In this document: in pieces, positions 1 to 9,420 of the stretch
Layout of the letters: every line of letters begins with the position of its first letter
Numbering within the stretch: position 1 is the stretch's first letter
Source: Thinopyrum elongatum
Taxonomy: Eukaryota > Streptophyta > Magnoliopsida > Poales > Poaceae
Assembly (NCBI GenBank): GCA_011799875.1
Contig: CM022298.1
Location: forward strand, 191,168,423-191,232,422
Reading direction: 5' to 3'
DNA: 64,000 nt
Program-made: the position numbers and the translations under genes
The notes under the pieces: model-generated
Told to the model about the DNA's origin: nothing
Seen by the model: the letters and a program-made list of their open reading frames with translations, nothing else
Databases searched by the model: none

Positions 1-1159
1 TGCTCAAAATACATTGAAACAGCTAATGAGCTTAGCAAAGAGGTGGGTGAAGACAATCCCGAGCTCAATGTTTTTGATTGTTCTGTTCGAGTTACAGGGA
101 AGAGTCGACAAGACGACAAACCTAAAGATTTGGACAAACTGGTTTGGTATGTGTTGAATAACTGTCCTGATATTCTACCTTATATCGAGTAAGTGCTAAG
201 TACTGTAGCTTATACATCGTAATCCACTAAACTTGTAGCACATTCTTATATATTTAGATGTTTGACGCGATCACTATGTTGTGCAGCATCTGGAAAAAGG
301 AGTTACTGCCGCAAAATCCAAGTAACATTGACAAACTGGTTATGGCAGGATTTGCGAAATGGTTCAAGAGCCATGTAAGCTTTTGAATTGCACTGTCAGT
401 TTTTTTAATATATTGAGTACATAAGATGATCAGCTTGTCTATTTTCTAACCATAGGTTAAGAAGATGCGGGAGGATGGGTCGGCAGTTAATGATGCCCTT
501 TACGCACTAGCAATGGGTCCTGATAGTCGGGTAAGACATTATGAATCTTGCGTTGTTGGAGATGTGCGCTACAACACCCTTGCATGCGACGAAGGCAGGA
601 AGACACAAAACAGTGCCATCATGAGCACGGATAAGTACGACGAAGAGACAACTGAAATGTATGCTAACATAACAGACATTGTTCAGTTGCAGTATATCTC
701 CAATTTTGAGGTTCATCGGTGTGTGGTTATGTTGTGCTGTCGTTGGTATAACCTGTTTTCCAGGATCGCAAAAACCAGAGCTGATGATTATTTCAAATCC
801 ATCAATGTCAAGCGGCATACCAGACCTACGAGCCTTTTATTTTGGCAAATCAAGCAACACAGATATTTTTCTTGGAAGACACATTTGCACGTAGCGATGA
901 CTGGAGAGTATTGCAAAGGTTTGAGCAGAGGAATTCGTTTAATGAAGTTGCACAACAAGATGATGCTTACACTGCTCCTGATGTAGAAGATTCCACAGAT
1001 GTTCCTAATATCTTTGAGAACCATCACGTCAATGACGCTGGCGAAAAGATTGCCTGTCGGGCTGTGGACATACGAGAGTTGATCAATAAGACGCCAACGT
1101 TCGAGGACATTGAGGATGAAGAAGAAGATGACACTGGGGGGAATTACGATTTAGACTGA
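1..1159 (+). pseudogene. TNP2-like CACTA transposase, C-terminal part, frameshifted
   Basis: This is the C-terminal third of an En/Spm-type transposase, the enzyme that cuts and pastes CACTA elements. Three exons fit. Exon 1 (1-188) ends NNCPDILPYI before a gtaagt donor. Exon 2 (287-374) follows a gtgcag acceptor and reads IWKKELLPQNPSNIDKL then AKWFKSH. Exon 3 (456-1159) begins VKKMREDGS. Both splice junctions keep the frame. Motifs typical of the family are WFKSHV, ALAMGPDSRV, a YNTLACDEGR/TQNS block and DYFKSINVKR. Near 828 one base appears to be missing; the next frame continues with EPFILANQATQIFFLED and ends in an acidic tail (DIEDEEEDDTGG). The N-terminal catalytic part is off-window. 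It is probably non-functional. Confidence 0.82.
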
Positions 1160-1723
1160 TACACATGGCAAAGATTTTAACGGTGCTGCGGATGATGATT
1201 AGATTGCTTTTGTTGTATTTGCCTATCAGAAGACGTTTTTTTATCTACTATGTGAAATTGTGTTTGCTATGACAACTGAAACCTGATGAAGTTGTTGTTT
1301 AGTATTTTGCTGTGAGAACATCACTTATTATGTATGTTGATTTGTGTTTGGTGATTGTATGATGACTAAAACATGATGACATTGTTGTTTAGTTGTACTC
1401 ATATTTGGTTGTGAAACTTGTATTTGATGACATAGTTTGCTGTTGGACTGCAATTTGCTCGACGTCTTCGAATGGGAACAAAGCTGACCCGACAGGGCCT
1501 CTGCTAATTTATTTATTTACTAGCAAAAGGGCCTCTGCTATTTATTTATTTATGAGCAAAAGGGGATACCCCCCGATTTTCGTTAATAGAAATCATTAGA
1601 TGTTCACAACACTATGCCTAGCCTGCTAAACAGGTTTCATTCATTACTAGTTTCAGCAAAGTGCTCATGTCATAGCCACTGAATACATCACGAGTGCTAC
1701 ATACACTGCAAATAAAGGGACAA
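1160..1723. other. CACTA internal non-coding stretch between convergent genes
   Basis: This AT-rich stretch holds the 3' ends of the transposase (from the left) and the GRF gene (from the right). At about 1265-1430 there is a loose repetition around 'gttgttgtttagt' and 'gtttgatgac'-like words. Nothing coding is seen. Confidence 0.5.
1496..1562. repeat. Two-copy tandem repeat, about 34 bp
   Basis: Two adjacent units share 'gcctctgct', then 'atttatttattta', then 'agcaaaag'. The second copy differs by a small deletion and one substitution. It looks like replication slippage within the CACTA interior. Confidence 0.7.
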
Positions 1724-2477
1724 TCATCCTACAGAGCACATCGATTTTCCCATTATCTTCACAAGCTCTTTCATCTCCTCATTGCTGTCAAGGCCGTTCA
1801 ACAGCTGTTGCTTGGCCATGATCAGAGGAATTGCATCTTTAACCTTCTGCTCTGCATCTTCCTGTTCTGCCATTCCTTCAGTTACTTGTCCAACACCCCA
1901 ACCTGCTGGTATTGGGATTCCTCGGCTAATCAAATAATCAGCGTAGTTGCATTCCCCCACATCAGCAACTTCCCAGAAATACAAATCACACGAATCTTCC
2001 CTTTTCTGCACGAATCAAATTGGAAGATCATCAACCAAACTATTAAAAAAAATCAGCAACTGAAAGCAGCGGAACAACACTTAAACATATTATTACCCCA
2101 TGATTCGGGCATTTGTAGAAGACTCGGCCAGGGTTGAGGATTGTGGTTGAGACGCGACGGATGACTCTGCGTGATTTGCAGCAGTGGCACCACACCAATG
2201 GCAGTGGGTTGTGATGAGCAACTGGCTGCGGTGCATGTGCCAGCGGGGGTGTGATGATACCCATAGGCGATGGTACGGGTGGCGACTTGGCGCATATCTG
2301 GTTGTTGCCTGCTGAAGAGCAGGTGGACGAGCCGCCAGCGGACATGGTTGCTGCGGCTAGAGCTTCTGATGCTAGGCAGAGTAAGTAGAGAAGAGAAGCG
2401 AACGTTGGATATGTTAGTTTCATTACTTGCAGAGTAGCATAGCACCATATATAGTCATAGTCTAGGTTTGGATTCAA
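1724..2477 (-). CDS. GRF-type zinc finger protein, two exons
   Basis: Exon 1 runs from 2477 (alternative starts at 2423 and 2345) down to 2097. The intron at 2096-2006 has a GTAATA donor and a GTGCAG acceptor. Exon 2 runs 2005-1724. Spliced, it gives a GRF zinc finger: CHCCKSRRVIRRVSTT, then NPGRVFYKCPNHG, and across the junction a cysteine followed by DLYFWEVADVGE and the tail NYADYL. GRF fingers bind single-stranded nucleic acid in known proteins, and short GRF proteins are abundant in grasses. The C-terminus is charged (EQEDAEQKVKDA, NEEMKELVKIM). Start 2345 (MSAGGSS) is favoured because residues before it look like hydrophobic leader or UTR. The gene is convergent with the transposase and lies inside the presumed CACTA, so it may be captured. 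No internal stop is seen. Confidence 0.65.
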
Positions 2478-2810
2478 ACCAGCTACAGGAGCAAGTCTCT
2501 CTTTTTTCTAAAACTCAGCAACGTCTCTTTACTGGTACACTAGCTTGTTCTGTACGCCTTCTCAAGTCTTTTCTTTTCTTTTCTTTTTTTTGTGAGGAAG
2601 GAAGGAGGAGAAAATTGAGGGTTCCTGGGACTCGAACCCAAGACCTCTCGGTTGAAAACCAAGGGTGCTAGTCACTTATGTGGCGAACGTTCCCTGGGAG
2701 GAGGACGGCAAACGAACGCATTTTCCTCGCAGTTTTAGTTGCGACGGAAGATCAAACGGTCGTAGTTTCGGGAATGTTATCTGGCGAACGAGCCCAGTTT
2801 TTCTTTTCTT

Positions 2811-2812
<2 letters not shown>
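2478..2812. other. No gene seen; polypyrimidine and tRNA-like stretch
   Basis: The stretch holds a T/C-rich run (about 2565-2592), the tRNA-like segment at 2618-2690, and then unassigned sequence up to the TA microsatellite. Confidence 0.5.
2618..2690 (-). other. tRNA-like sequence (pseudo-tRNA, anticodon TTC)
   Basis: On the minus strand the B-box GGTTCGAGTCC lies in a T-arm with stems TTGGG/CCCAG. Upstream is an anticodon arm with stem CTTGG/CCGAG and a 7-base loop TTTTCAA, giving anticodon TTC (Glu) at 2654-2656. The 3' acceptor strand GAACCCT has no good 5' partner, and the D-arm region does not fold canonically. This suggests a tRNA-derived fragment (pseudogene or SINE head) rather than a working tRNA. 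Confidence 0.45.

Positions 2813-2866
<54 letters not shown>
2813..2866. repeat. (TA)n microsatellite
   Basis: There is an uninterrupted alternation of T and A of about 54 bases. Confidence 0.97.
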
Positions 2867-2868
<2 letters not shown>

Positions 2869-2880
2869 TATGCTACTTCG

Positions 2881-5310
2881 TGTCGGCTTAGTCAACAAAC
2901 GATTGTGCCAACCTTGACCGTTGGATTGACATTCAACATCTGTCGTGTTTCTTCAGTCTCTTCTTCCTCCAGCCGCCAAACCCAAACCAGCACCGGTGGG
3001 ACCGCCTGCTCCCGCCTCCCACGGCTGGCTGTGCTGCCACGCATGCATCATGGCCACATCATACCCTAAAACTCTACGCATCTTCCTCGGCTCCTGTTTG
3101 TTCCCGTTCGAGGCCTCACCATCGTCCTCCGCCTTGGTTCGGTCGCCGCGGTGCCGCCCTCCGGTGTTGTCAACATGGTCAACAACCGAGAGGAATAAGG
3201 AGATGACTGTACATGGTGAGGATGATAGTAGGGACCCACCAGGATCATGGCAGTAGGCAAGCAAGTGCCTCCTTTATTACAAGAAAAAAAGGGTTCCTCC
3301 TGATGGTTTCCTGACATCTGGGACCCAGCAGCGCGCGCAGTAAATTTTTTTCGGGACGGAGAAGGGTATCAACTGGGTTGTGTGGGAGCTGTGGCCTGTC
3401 TAGCCCAGGCTTTTATTTCATATGTTTACCACATGACCAGCCCAGTTTTTTTTCCTTTCTGAAAATGGCTAGCCCAGCTATTTTGTTTTTTGCAGAATAA
3501 CCAACGTAGGCCTACTTGCTTTTCTACGCCCTGCTGGGCCGGAAATCTTTCAAGACGAGGAGGCTTGCCCAGAAAATGGGCTATAAGTAATAAGAAATGG
3601 GCTATCAGTAATAAGAAATGGGCTGTAAAATGAAAAAATACAGCAAATAGGCAATTAGTTCCAAAATAATTTTTTCTTTCGGATTTTGATATTTTAAATT
3701 TCATTGTTTTTGTGCGGGAAAAATTTCATTGGATTTAAATTAAGGTATGTTTAGCTTTTAAATTAATTTGAATCTGGCTAGAAATTTTGGGCTGTATGCT
3801 GTTTGGGACATTTTTGGAGGCTGACTTGTGGGTCTACTAGGTTGACATGTATGAAAGGCTTTGTCAACTTAGTCCACAAATGATTCTAGCAGCAGTGACC
3901 ATTGGATGTTAATCCAACGGCCGTGCTGCTTCTTCAATATCTGATCTTCTTGCTCCAGCCGCCCAAACCAGCGCCGGTGGGACTGCCTGCTCCCACCTCC
4001 CGTGGCCGGCTATGCTGCCGCATAGGCCGCACCGCCCCACCCTACTCCATCGCTGGCCAGGCCATTCTTCTACTCACCCACACCTCCTATTATTTTCCGG
4101 CGACAGCAGGCGAACCAGTAAACCCTCGTACTCCCCACCGCGTGGGCAACCACTGCCGAGTCTTCCCCGGCTCCGGGTCGTTCCCTTCCTAGGCCTCGCC
4201 ATCATCCATCGCCCTGGTGCCCTCGGCGCGGCGTGGTCAACGTGGTCAACAAACGACATCCATCGAAAGAGGACTGTACGTGGAGAGGCTGATAGCTGGG
4301 TCCATGGCCGCACGCAAGGAAGTGCCTCCTTATTACGTGCAAAATAATGATTCCTCCACCTGACAGCAGGGAACCACCGGAAGGGCCTCTGTATTTCGTG
4401 AAAAAAAAACGTTCCTCCCACTGGACCCACCAGCTATATCTTCGCACGCAAGGAAGTGCCTCCTTATTACGCACAAAAAAAAGAATACCCCCTGCTATAT
4501 GGGACCCACCATAGTTGGAGGCTGACTTGTGGGCCTACTAAGTTGACGCGGATGGAGGGCTTTGTCAACTAGTCAATATGAACGATTCTAACTCCAGTGA
4601 GCGTACAATGTTCATCCAATGGCCGTAGTGCTTCTTCAACCTCTGTTCTTCTTGCTCCAGCCGCCCAAACCAGCGCCGGTCGTGCCGCCTGCTCCTGCCT
4701 CCCGTGGCCGGCTCTGCTGCCGCACAGGCCTCACCGCCCCACCCTACTCCCATTGCTGGCCTGGCCATCCCTGTACTCACCCAGACCTGCTGTTATTCTC
4801 CGGCGATGGCAGCCTCACACTGCAGCCCAACCAGTAAACCCTCGTACGCCCCTTCGCGTGGGAAACAACTGCCGAGTCTTCCCTGGCTTCGGGTCACCCC
4901 CTTCCTAGGCCTCGCCGTCGTCCACCGCCTTGGTGCTCTTGGCACGGCGTGGTCAACATGGTCAAGGAACGACTTACATCGGAAGAGGACTGTACATGGA
5001 CAGTCTGACAGCTGGGTCCACGGTTGCAGCAAGGAAGTGCCTCCTTATTACGCACAAAATAAAGATTCCTCCACCTGACAGCAGGGACCTACCAGAAGGG
5101 CCTCTGTATTTTGGCTTAGCTATATTTGCGAAAAAAACTTTTCCCCCCTGACAGCTGGGACCCACCAGCTATATCTTCGGACGCAAGGAAAGTGCCTCCA
5201 TATTAGGCACGAAAAAAATGAATCCTCCCCCTGACAGCTCGGACCCACCATCAATAACTTCGCACGCAAGGAAGTGCGTCCTTATCCTCCCTGACAGCCG
5301 GGACCCACCT
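2881..5310. repeat. Three diverged direct repeats of about 0.65-0.9 kb plus partial units
   Basis: Units begin near 2881, 3816 and 4516. Each contains, in order: a 'ttagtcaacaaacgatt'-like head, a 'ttggat...catccaa' stretch, 'cttcttgctccagccgccc', 'aaaccagcgccggtggga', a 'cctcccgtggccggct' block, a 'catggtcaacaacgac' block, and 'gtgcctccttattacgcac' followed by 'ttcctcc' and 'gacagc'. The last module recurs again near 5190 and 5270. Open frames in this region shift between units, so I do not call a gene. It may be an internal amplification within the CACTA or a separate unclassified repeat. Confidence 0.7.
3578..3640. repeat. 21-bp tandem repeat
   Basis: The unit 'gggctataagtaataagaa' plus 'at' occurs at 3578-3598 and 3599-3619, with a third partial unit starting at 3620. 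It lies between two of the larger direct repeats. Confidence 0.75.
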
Positions 5311-5587
5311 GGTCGAAGCGTACGTAGCATTGTTGCGAACATGTACGTACATACTGGTCGATCGGTCTCTCTGCAACAATGAACCGTGGCCGAGCGAGCA
5401 GCGGCACGTGTAGTAGTAGAGCCCCCGACGTAGCAGTTCAGGCAGTCCCTTCTAAACCATGTACACATACGTACAGCCACATGCCAAAAAATATGACCAA
5501 GCACGTACATACGAGAGGGGTCTCGAATGCCTACTCGCGCATACGTACGGCCAGGGCTCGTGTACATGGAGAGGCAACGGACGGCAA

Positions 5588-6335
5588 CAACAGCGTCCTA
5601 TTCATCGGGCAGCCAACCGGCTGGGTCGGAATGGAGAAACAACGTCCTGTTCATCGGGAGGCAACAGACTGGGTTGGAATGCGTCCTGTTCAACGGGAGC
5701 CAACCGGCTTGGACGGAACAGTCGAAACGGGGTCTGGCATATCGCAGTACGGAGGAAACAACCTTCTGTTTGACCGGCTACGGTCGAAACGGGGGTCCTG
5801 TTCATCGGGAGGGGTGTGGCGTACAGCAAAACGGAGGAAACATACTTGTGTTGGAGCGCTACGGTCGAAATGGGGGTCCTGTTCATTGGGAGGGGTGTGG
5901 CGTACCGCAAAACGGAGGAAACGGACTTGTGTTGGAGCGCTAGGGTCAAAACGGGGGTCCAGTTCATCGAAGGGGTGTGGCGTATCGCAAAACGGGACTC
6001 CACGGGCTACTGTTCACCCACCGTCGACTTCCTTCAGCCTCCACCTGCATTGTTCATCCACTGCGTCTTCCTCTTGCCTCCACCAGCTACTGTTCATCTA
6101 GCCATCCACCGGCTACTGTTTAACCAGCCCTCCACGAGGTCCTGTTCATCCACCCCCAACCAGCTCGCCTGTGGCGGCCTCCTCTCGGGGTCCTGTTCAT
6201 CCAGCGACAACGGCCTACTACTACTACTACCACAGGGTCCTGTTCATCCAACCCCCACCAGGAACTATTCATCCAACCCCAACCACGTACGTCTCGACTT
6301 GTTCAACCAACCCCCACGTTCACTGTTCATCAAGA
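5588..6335. repeat. Subterminal array of CTGTTCATC motifs
   Basis: About sixteen copies of cctgttcatc or close variants (gttcaac, gttcacc, gtttaac) occur in one orientation at roughly 25-80 bp spacing. They are often followed by ggga(g) on the left side of the array and by cca(c/a)cc on the right side. Subterminal arrays of short repeats are the known transposase-binding regions of CACTA elements, and the array lies 0.5-1.3 kb from the terminus. Binding by this element's transposase is inference. Confidence 0.72.
5782..5996. repeat. 81-bp tandem repeat within the subterminal array
   Basis: Units are 5782-5862, 5863-5943 and a truncated third from 5944. Each starts ggtcgaaacgggggtcctg and contains ggggtgtggcgta, caaaacggaggaaac and cttgtgttggagcgcta. 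The array extends the CTGTTCATC series by unit duplication. Confidence 0.88.
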
Positions 6336-6505
6336 GGCAGCAGGTTCGATCGGCTTCAGTTAGCAGCAGTAGCGAAGGAATCCCTCGATCGGGTTTAGTT
6401 AACAGCCAGGGATCGATCGATCGCTCGGGTTCAGTAACGTAGCTAGTGCAATCGCTCAGGTTTAGTAAGCGAACGCCTCGCTCGGGTTCAGTTAGAGCCC
6501 AACGC
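6330..6505. repeat. Second subterminal motif cluster (CGATCGGGTTCAGTTA)
   Basis: About five copies of c(g/t)atcgggttcagtta variants (gatcggcttcagttag, gatcgggtttagttaa, cgctcgggttcagtaa, cgctcaggtttagtaa, cgctcgggttcagtta) lie between the CTGTTCATC array and the terminus. Confidence 0.7.
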
Positions 6506-6639
6506 CTCGCACACACGCGCGTACGTATACGAGAGAAAACGCGCAAACCTCCATGCATCGCTCGGCCCCGACCACCCACTGTAACCGAGAACTCCCCGAA
6601 ATTTTCCTCGCCCTCGCTTCTACCATGATTTTTTCCATC

Positions 6640-6855
6640 ATGGACGGCCCAAATAATGTCATGCAACTGCGTCTCCGGCCCGCCCAGGATGAAAAGCCCA
6701 TTTTCTGTCATGATTTTTTGTCATAGAAGTAGGAGCCCACCACATCTATGATGATACCGGGTTTTGTCATAATTATTGTCATAGAAGTGTCATAAGCATG
6801 ACAATTTTTTTTTGTTTGGCCCAAAATGTCACGGATGTGTCTTTTTTTTGTAGTG
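6640..6855. repeat. CACTA right terminal region and terminal inverted repeat end
   Basis: The terminus ends ttttttttgtagtg at 6855 (CACTACAAAAAAAAG on the other strand). Inside it are repeated words ttttgtcata(g)aagt near 6715, 6765 and 6778 and tcatgattttt near 6625 and 6708, as expected of terminal and subterminal repeats. The opposite terminus is outside the window, so inverted pairing cannot be checked here. Confidence 0.8.
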
Positions 6856-6976
6856 CGGGAACCCGCCAATGGATAACTTCTTTAGCCGGTAAAACACTCA
6901 TGTCCACATACTCATTGAGCATGAGCTCTGAGACTTGGGAGGCTTCCCAGTCACAAGAGGTGGGAGCTTTAGACAT
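6856..6976 (-). pseudogene. PF04195-like antisense ORF of element A, N-terminus, cut by the CACTA
   Basis: From an ATG at 6976 the minus strand reads MSKAPTSCDWEASQVSEL followed by VLPAKEVIHWRVP, and then runs directly into the CACTA end after the codon following RVP. The CDWxxSxV...LPxKEVxHWRxP pattern is the N-terminus of the plant 'putative gypsy type transposon' family (PF04195). The family's function is unknown. Only about 40 residues remain here; the rest must lie left of the CACTA. Confidence 0.75.
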
Positions 6977-8040
6977 GATTGGCCGGATTAAAAGCTGCAG
7001 ATAAGAGTATGGCGGGTTAAAATTGCAATGGTAAGACGCCTAAGTGATTACATGATATCTCAGCAATAATGAGCCAGTTATGGTTAAAAGACTACGTACT
7101 ACGGTGAACCATTGAGAAATTATGAGCCGCCCTAACTATGGGAGTGAGGTGATTATCAGGCCATTAGGATACGGCAGGTTAAATTATGAAAGCATGAGCC
7201 GGCAACATGCTGGCGGGTCATATGAGTAGAGATTTGTTAAAGCTATTGCTAAGTATGGAACAAACAGATTTCGCAATCTACAACTATATTCTTGGATCTA
7301 CGAGCAGTTCAAAAAGGAAGATAATTGCTAAACCTAAAGGGCAGTGATGGAAAAGCTAGCAGGCTATGTACTGATTCTGAAGAGGAAGCAATCTACCCAA
7401 GATACAAGATGGATGCTAAACTAGCTGCTGTAGTATTTCTATGGCGTTTTGGATTGGATTCAGGTTTTTGTTCAAAGGTGTGAAGAACTACGATGAATAC
7501 CAATGAACTCTTATGAACACCGGAGACCTAATGCAGATCTGAGAAGGGGAAAAGGTGGAACCTGATGGTGACAAAGGAAAGTGGAGGAGTGCCGCTGAGT
7601 CTTGACGGCGACGGGATGATGCAGCAACCGCGGCTGGGACTAGCTGGTGAAGCTCGACGGGGACGACGGAGCTCCGGTCGTGAAGGGCGTCGTGAGGAAG
7701 AAGAAGTCGAGGCGACGAGGGTGAAAAGTGAAAAAGGCAGGCCCCCCGTGCCTATTTATAAGGGAAAAGGATGGAACAGTAATAGGCATGTGCGAGAATC
7801 GAGGAGGTATAATAACTTCTGCAACAAAAAGGGCGCCTCGATTTTCGGAATGGTTGGTTAATGCAAAAGATCCGCTGTGACGTCATGAGGATTTTCTGAA
7901 TTTATGAAGATGATGTCATCCTTTAATATGGCGGGTTATGAAGAACTGTTCAAGGTTAAACATTTAGAAGAATCAGAGAAGACTCGCCAACCAGAGGCAT
8001 GAAGATTGACATGAACAAGTTCAAATCAATCTGGGCCTAA
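6977..8040. other. Upstream region of the antisense ORF in element A; non-coding
   Basis: On the minus strand this is the presumed promoter and leader of the antisense frame. A TATAAATA box lies at 7753-7760, followed downstream on that strand by a C/T-rich leader (to about 7560) and then AT-rich sequence that could hold an intron. No long reading frame is supported on either strand. Before 8041 no classical polypurine tract is obvious. Confidence 0.55.
7753..7760 (-). promoter_or_regulatory. TATA box on the antisense strand of element A
   Basis: The minus strand reads TATAAATAGG followed by a pyrimidine-rich leader. It lies about 780 bp upstream of the antisense ATG at 6976, farther than in elements B and C, so an intron in the leader would be needed. 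Promoter activity is inference. Confidence 0.4.
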
Positions 8041-8589
8041 TGTTGGGGATATGACCCCACGGTGAGACCCGCCCTAGCAGGGCCGGGTTAGGCTGTTGGC
8101 GACTCAACAAGGAAGCCTTAGACAGGCCCAAGAAACCAAGACATGGAGCCAGGAGGCGGCTTACAAGGCGGGCCGGTTGAAGGCCCAAGACCAGAAGACG
8201 GTGCGTGACCCGGAGGTGTAAGCCGCCCAATGGCGACTTGCCAAAGAAGGCAAGGCGACTTAGAGCCGGGGTCGGTTACGAAGTATAACCCGGCCCGGAC
8301 TCTTGTAAGCCCAGGGCCTCGACCTGTGTGTATAAAGGCGAGTCCCTGCAGCGAGTAAACTTAAGTTACAATCAATCGATAGCTAGGTCAAGCGAATCTG
8401 CTCCCTTGTAATCGATACTCAAGCAATAATCAACGAGAGCAGGAGTAGGCTTTTACCTCCACCGTGAGGGTCCGAACCTGGGTAAATCTATGTCTTTCGC
8501 CCCGCTCAACCCCTTCAAGCTAATCACCATAGCGATGGCCTCGCACCTAAGTCCTTTCACTAGGGCATCGCCGTGTTAACCCCACGACA
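8041..8589 (+). repeat. LTR of gypsy element A
   Basis: The LTR begins TGTTGGGGATATGACC and ends ccccacgaca (549 bp, TG...CA). A TATA box (tataaagg) lies at 8331. The module aggagtagg...ttttac...ccgaacctgggtaaa lies at 8441-8486 near its 3' end, showing plus orientation. The bases either side (cctaa and cccgg) do not match, as expected for a 3' LTR whose 5' partner is elsewhere. Confidence 0.8.
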
Positions 8590-9420
8590 CCCGGTGTAGT
8601 GAATCCCATAGCTCGTAGTGCCTTTCAAATAGTGCATAACTCTCTCAAGCGCATGCCAATGATCATCTCCCAGTTTTGACACAAACCGACTCAGTTTGGT
8701 CACACCAAAAGAGATGTCAGGCCTCGTGGCACTCGCCAAATACATAAGCGAGCCAATAATCTGAGAATACCTCAGTTGATCTCTAGTGATCCGTCGATTC
8801 TTATGAAGCAACACACTAGAATCATATGGAGTTGGGGAAGGCTTATAGTCGCTATACACAAAGCGACGCAAAACCTTTTCCACATAGTGAGATTGAAGCA
8901 GTGTAATGCCACCATTCTCATCTCTCAACAGCTTGATGTTTAAGATAACATCAGCTACTCCTTGATCCTTCATCTCAAAAAAACGAGATAAGAAATCCTT
9001 AACCTCCTTGATTAAATCAAGTTTGGTTCCAAAGATCAGTATGTCATCGACATACAGACAAAGAATAACTCCTTCGCCCCCACCATGGCGATAGTACACA
9101 CACTTGTCACCATCATTTACTACAAATCCTCCAGCAGTTAATGTTCTTTCGAACTTCTCATGCCAGTCCTTAGGAGCTTGTTTAAGGCCATATAAAGACT
9201 TTAATAACTTCCACACCTTTCCTTCCTGACCAGGTACTACAAAACCATCTGGCTGATCCATGTAAATTTCCTCCTTCAACTCTCCATTGAGGAAAGCCGT
9301 CTTAATGTCCATTTGATGAACGATAAGACCATGTGAGGCAGCTAGTGATAGCAGCACCCGAATAGTGGTTAATCTAGCCACAGGTGAGTAAGTATCAAAG
9401 AAGTCTTCACCTTGTTTCTG
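8590..9420 (-). pseudogene. Copia K reverse transcriptase segment
   Basis: This is the C-terminal half of a Ty1-copia reverse transcriptase, read on the minus strand from 9420. The segment starts [18 protein letters not shown] and includes [36 protein letters not shown], the catalytic [11 protein letters not shown], and [16 protein letters not shown], ending GIHYTG where gypsy A intrudes. The upstream half of the same frame resumes at 39696 after element I. Compared with copy L the coding frame is well kept, so K was probably intact when interrupted. RNase H is missing from the window because of A. Confidence 0.9.

Larger units (their letters stand above)
1..6855 (+). mobile_element. CACTA (En/Spm) DNA transposon, right-hand part
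   Basis: The sequence shows a TNP2-like transposase end at 1-1159, direct repeats, a dense subterminal repeat array at about 5590-6500, and a right terminus that reads CACTACAAAAAAAAGACAC on the minus strand, ending at 6855. CACTA elements are known for the terminal CACTA motif, subterminal transposase-binding repeats and a 3-bp target duplication; here the flanking triplet is cgg. The left end lies outside the window. The element sits inside the antisense reading frame of gypsy A. Whether everything between the transposase and the terminus (GRF gene, 0.65-kb repeats) belongs to one CACTA or includes nested insertions is inference. Confidence 0.8.
6856..8589 (+). mobile_element. Gypsy element A, 3' end with antisense frame and 3' LTR
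   Basis: Reading from the CACTA junction rightward, the segment contains the start of an antisense 'gypsy-type transposon' frame (6976 to 6856), about 1 kb of leader-like DNA, then an LTR (8041-8589). In elements B and H the same order precedes the 3' LTR, so this is the 3' end of a plus-strand gypsy element. The remainder lies beyond the CACTA, outside the window. Its LTR abuts copia K at 8590, interrupting the K RNase H region. Confidence 0.72.

Noticed and set aside
2665..3069. Overlapping open frames through the TA microsatellite and first direct repeat
   Set aside because: They translate simple sequence (alternating Ile/Tyr) and shift frame between repeat units; no domain or codon bias.
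5588..6335. CRISPR-like spaced repeats
   Set aside because: Plant transposon DNA; the motif is short, degenerate and irregularly spaced, as in CACTA subterminal regions.
5379..6442. Long plus-strand frames in the subterminal array
   Set aside because: Open only because the 81-bp unit is a multiple of three without stops; the peptide is a repeat translation.
8041..8589. Solo LTR interpretation for element A
   Set aside because: Flanking bases do not match, and upstream DNA carries the antisense frame typical of gypsy 3' ends, so it is better read as a 3' LTR.
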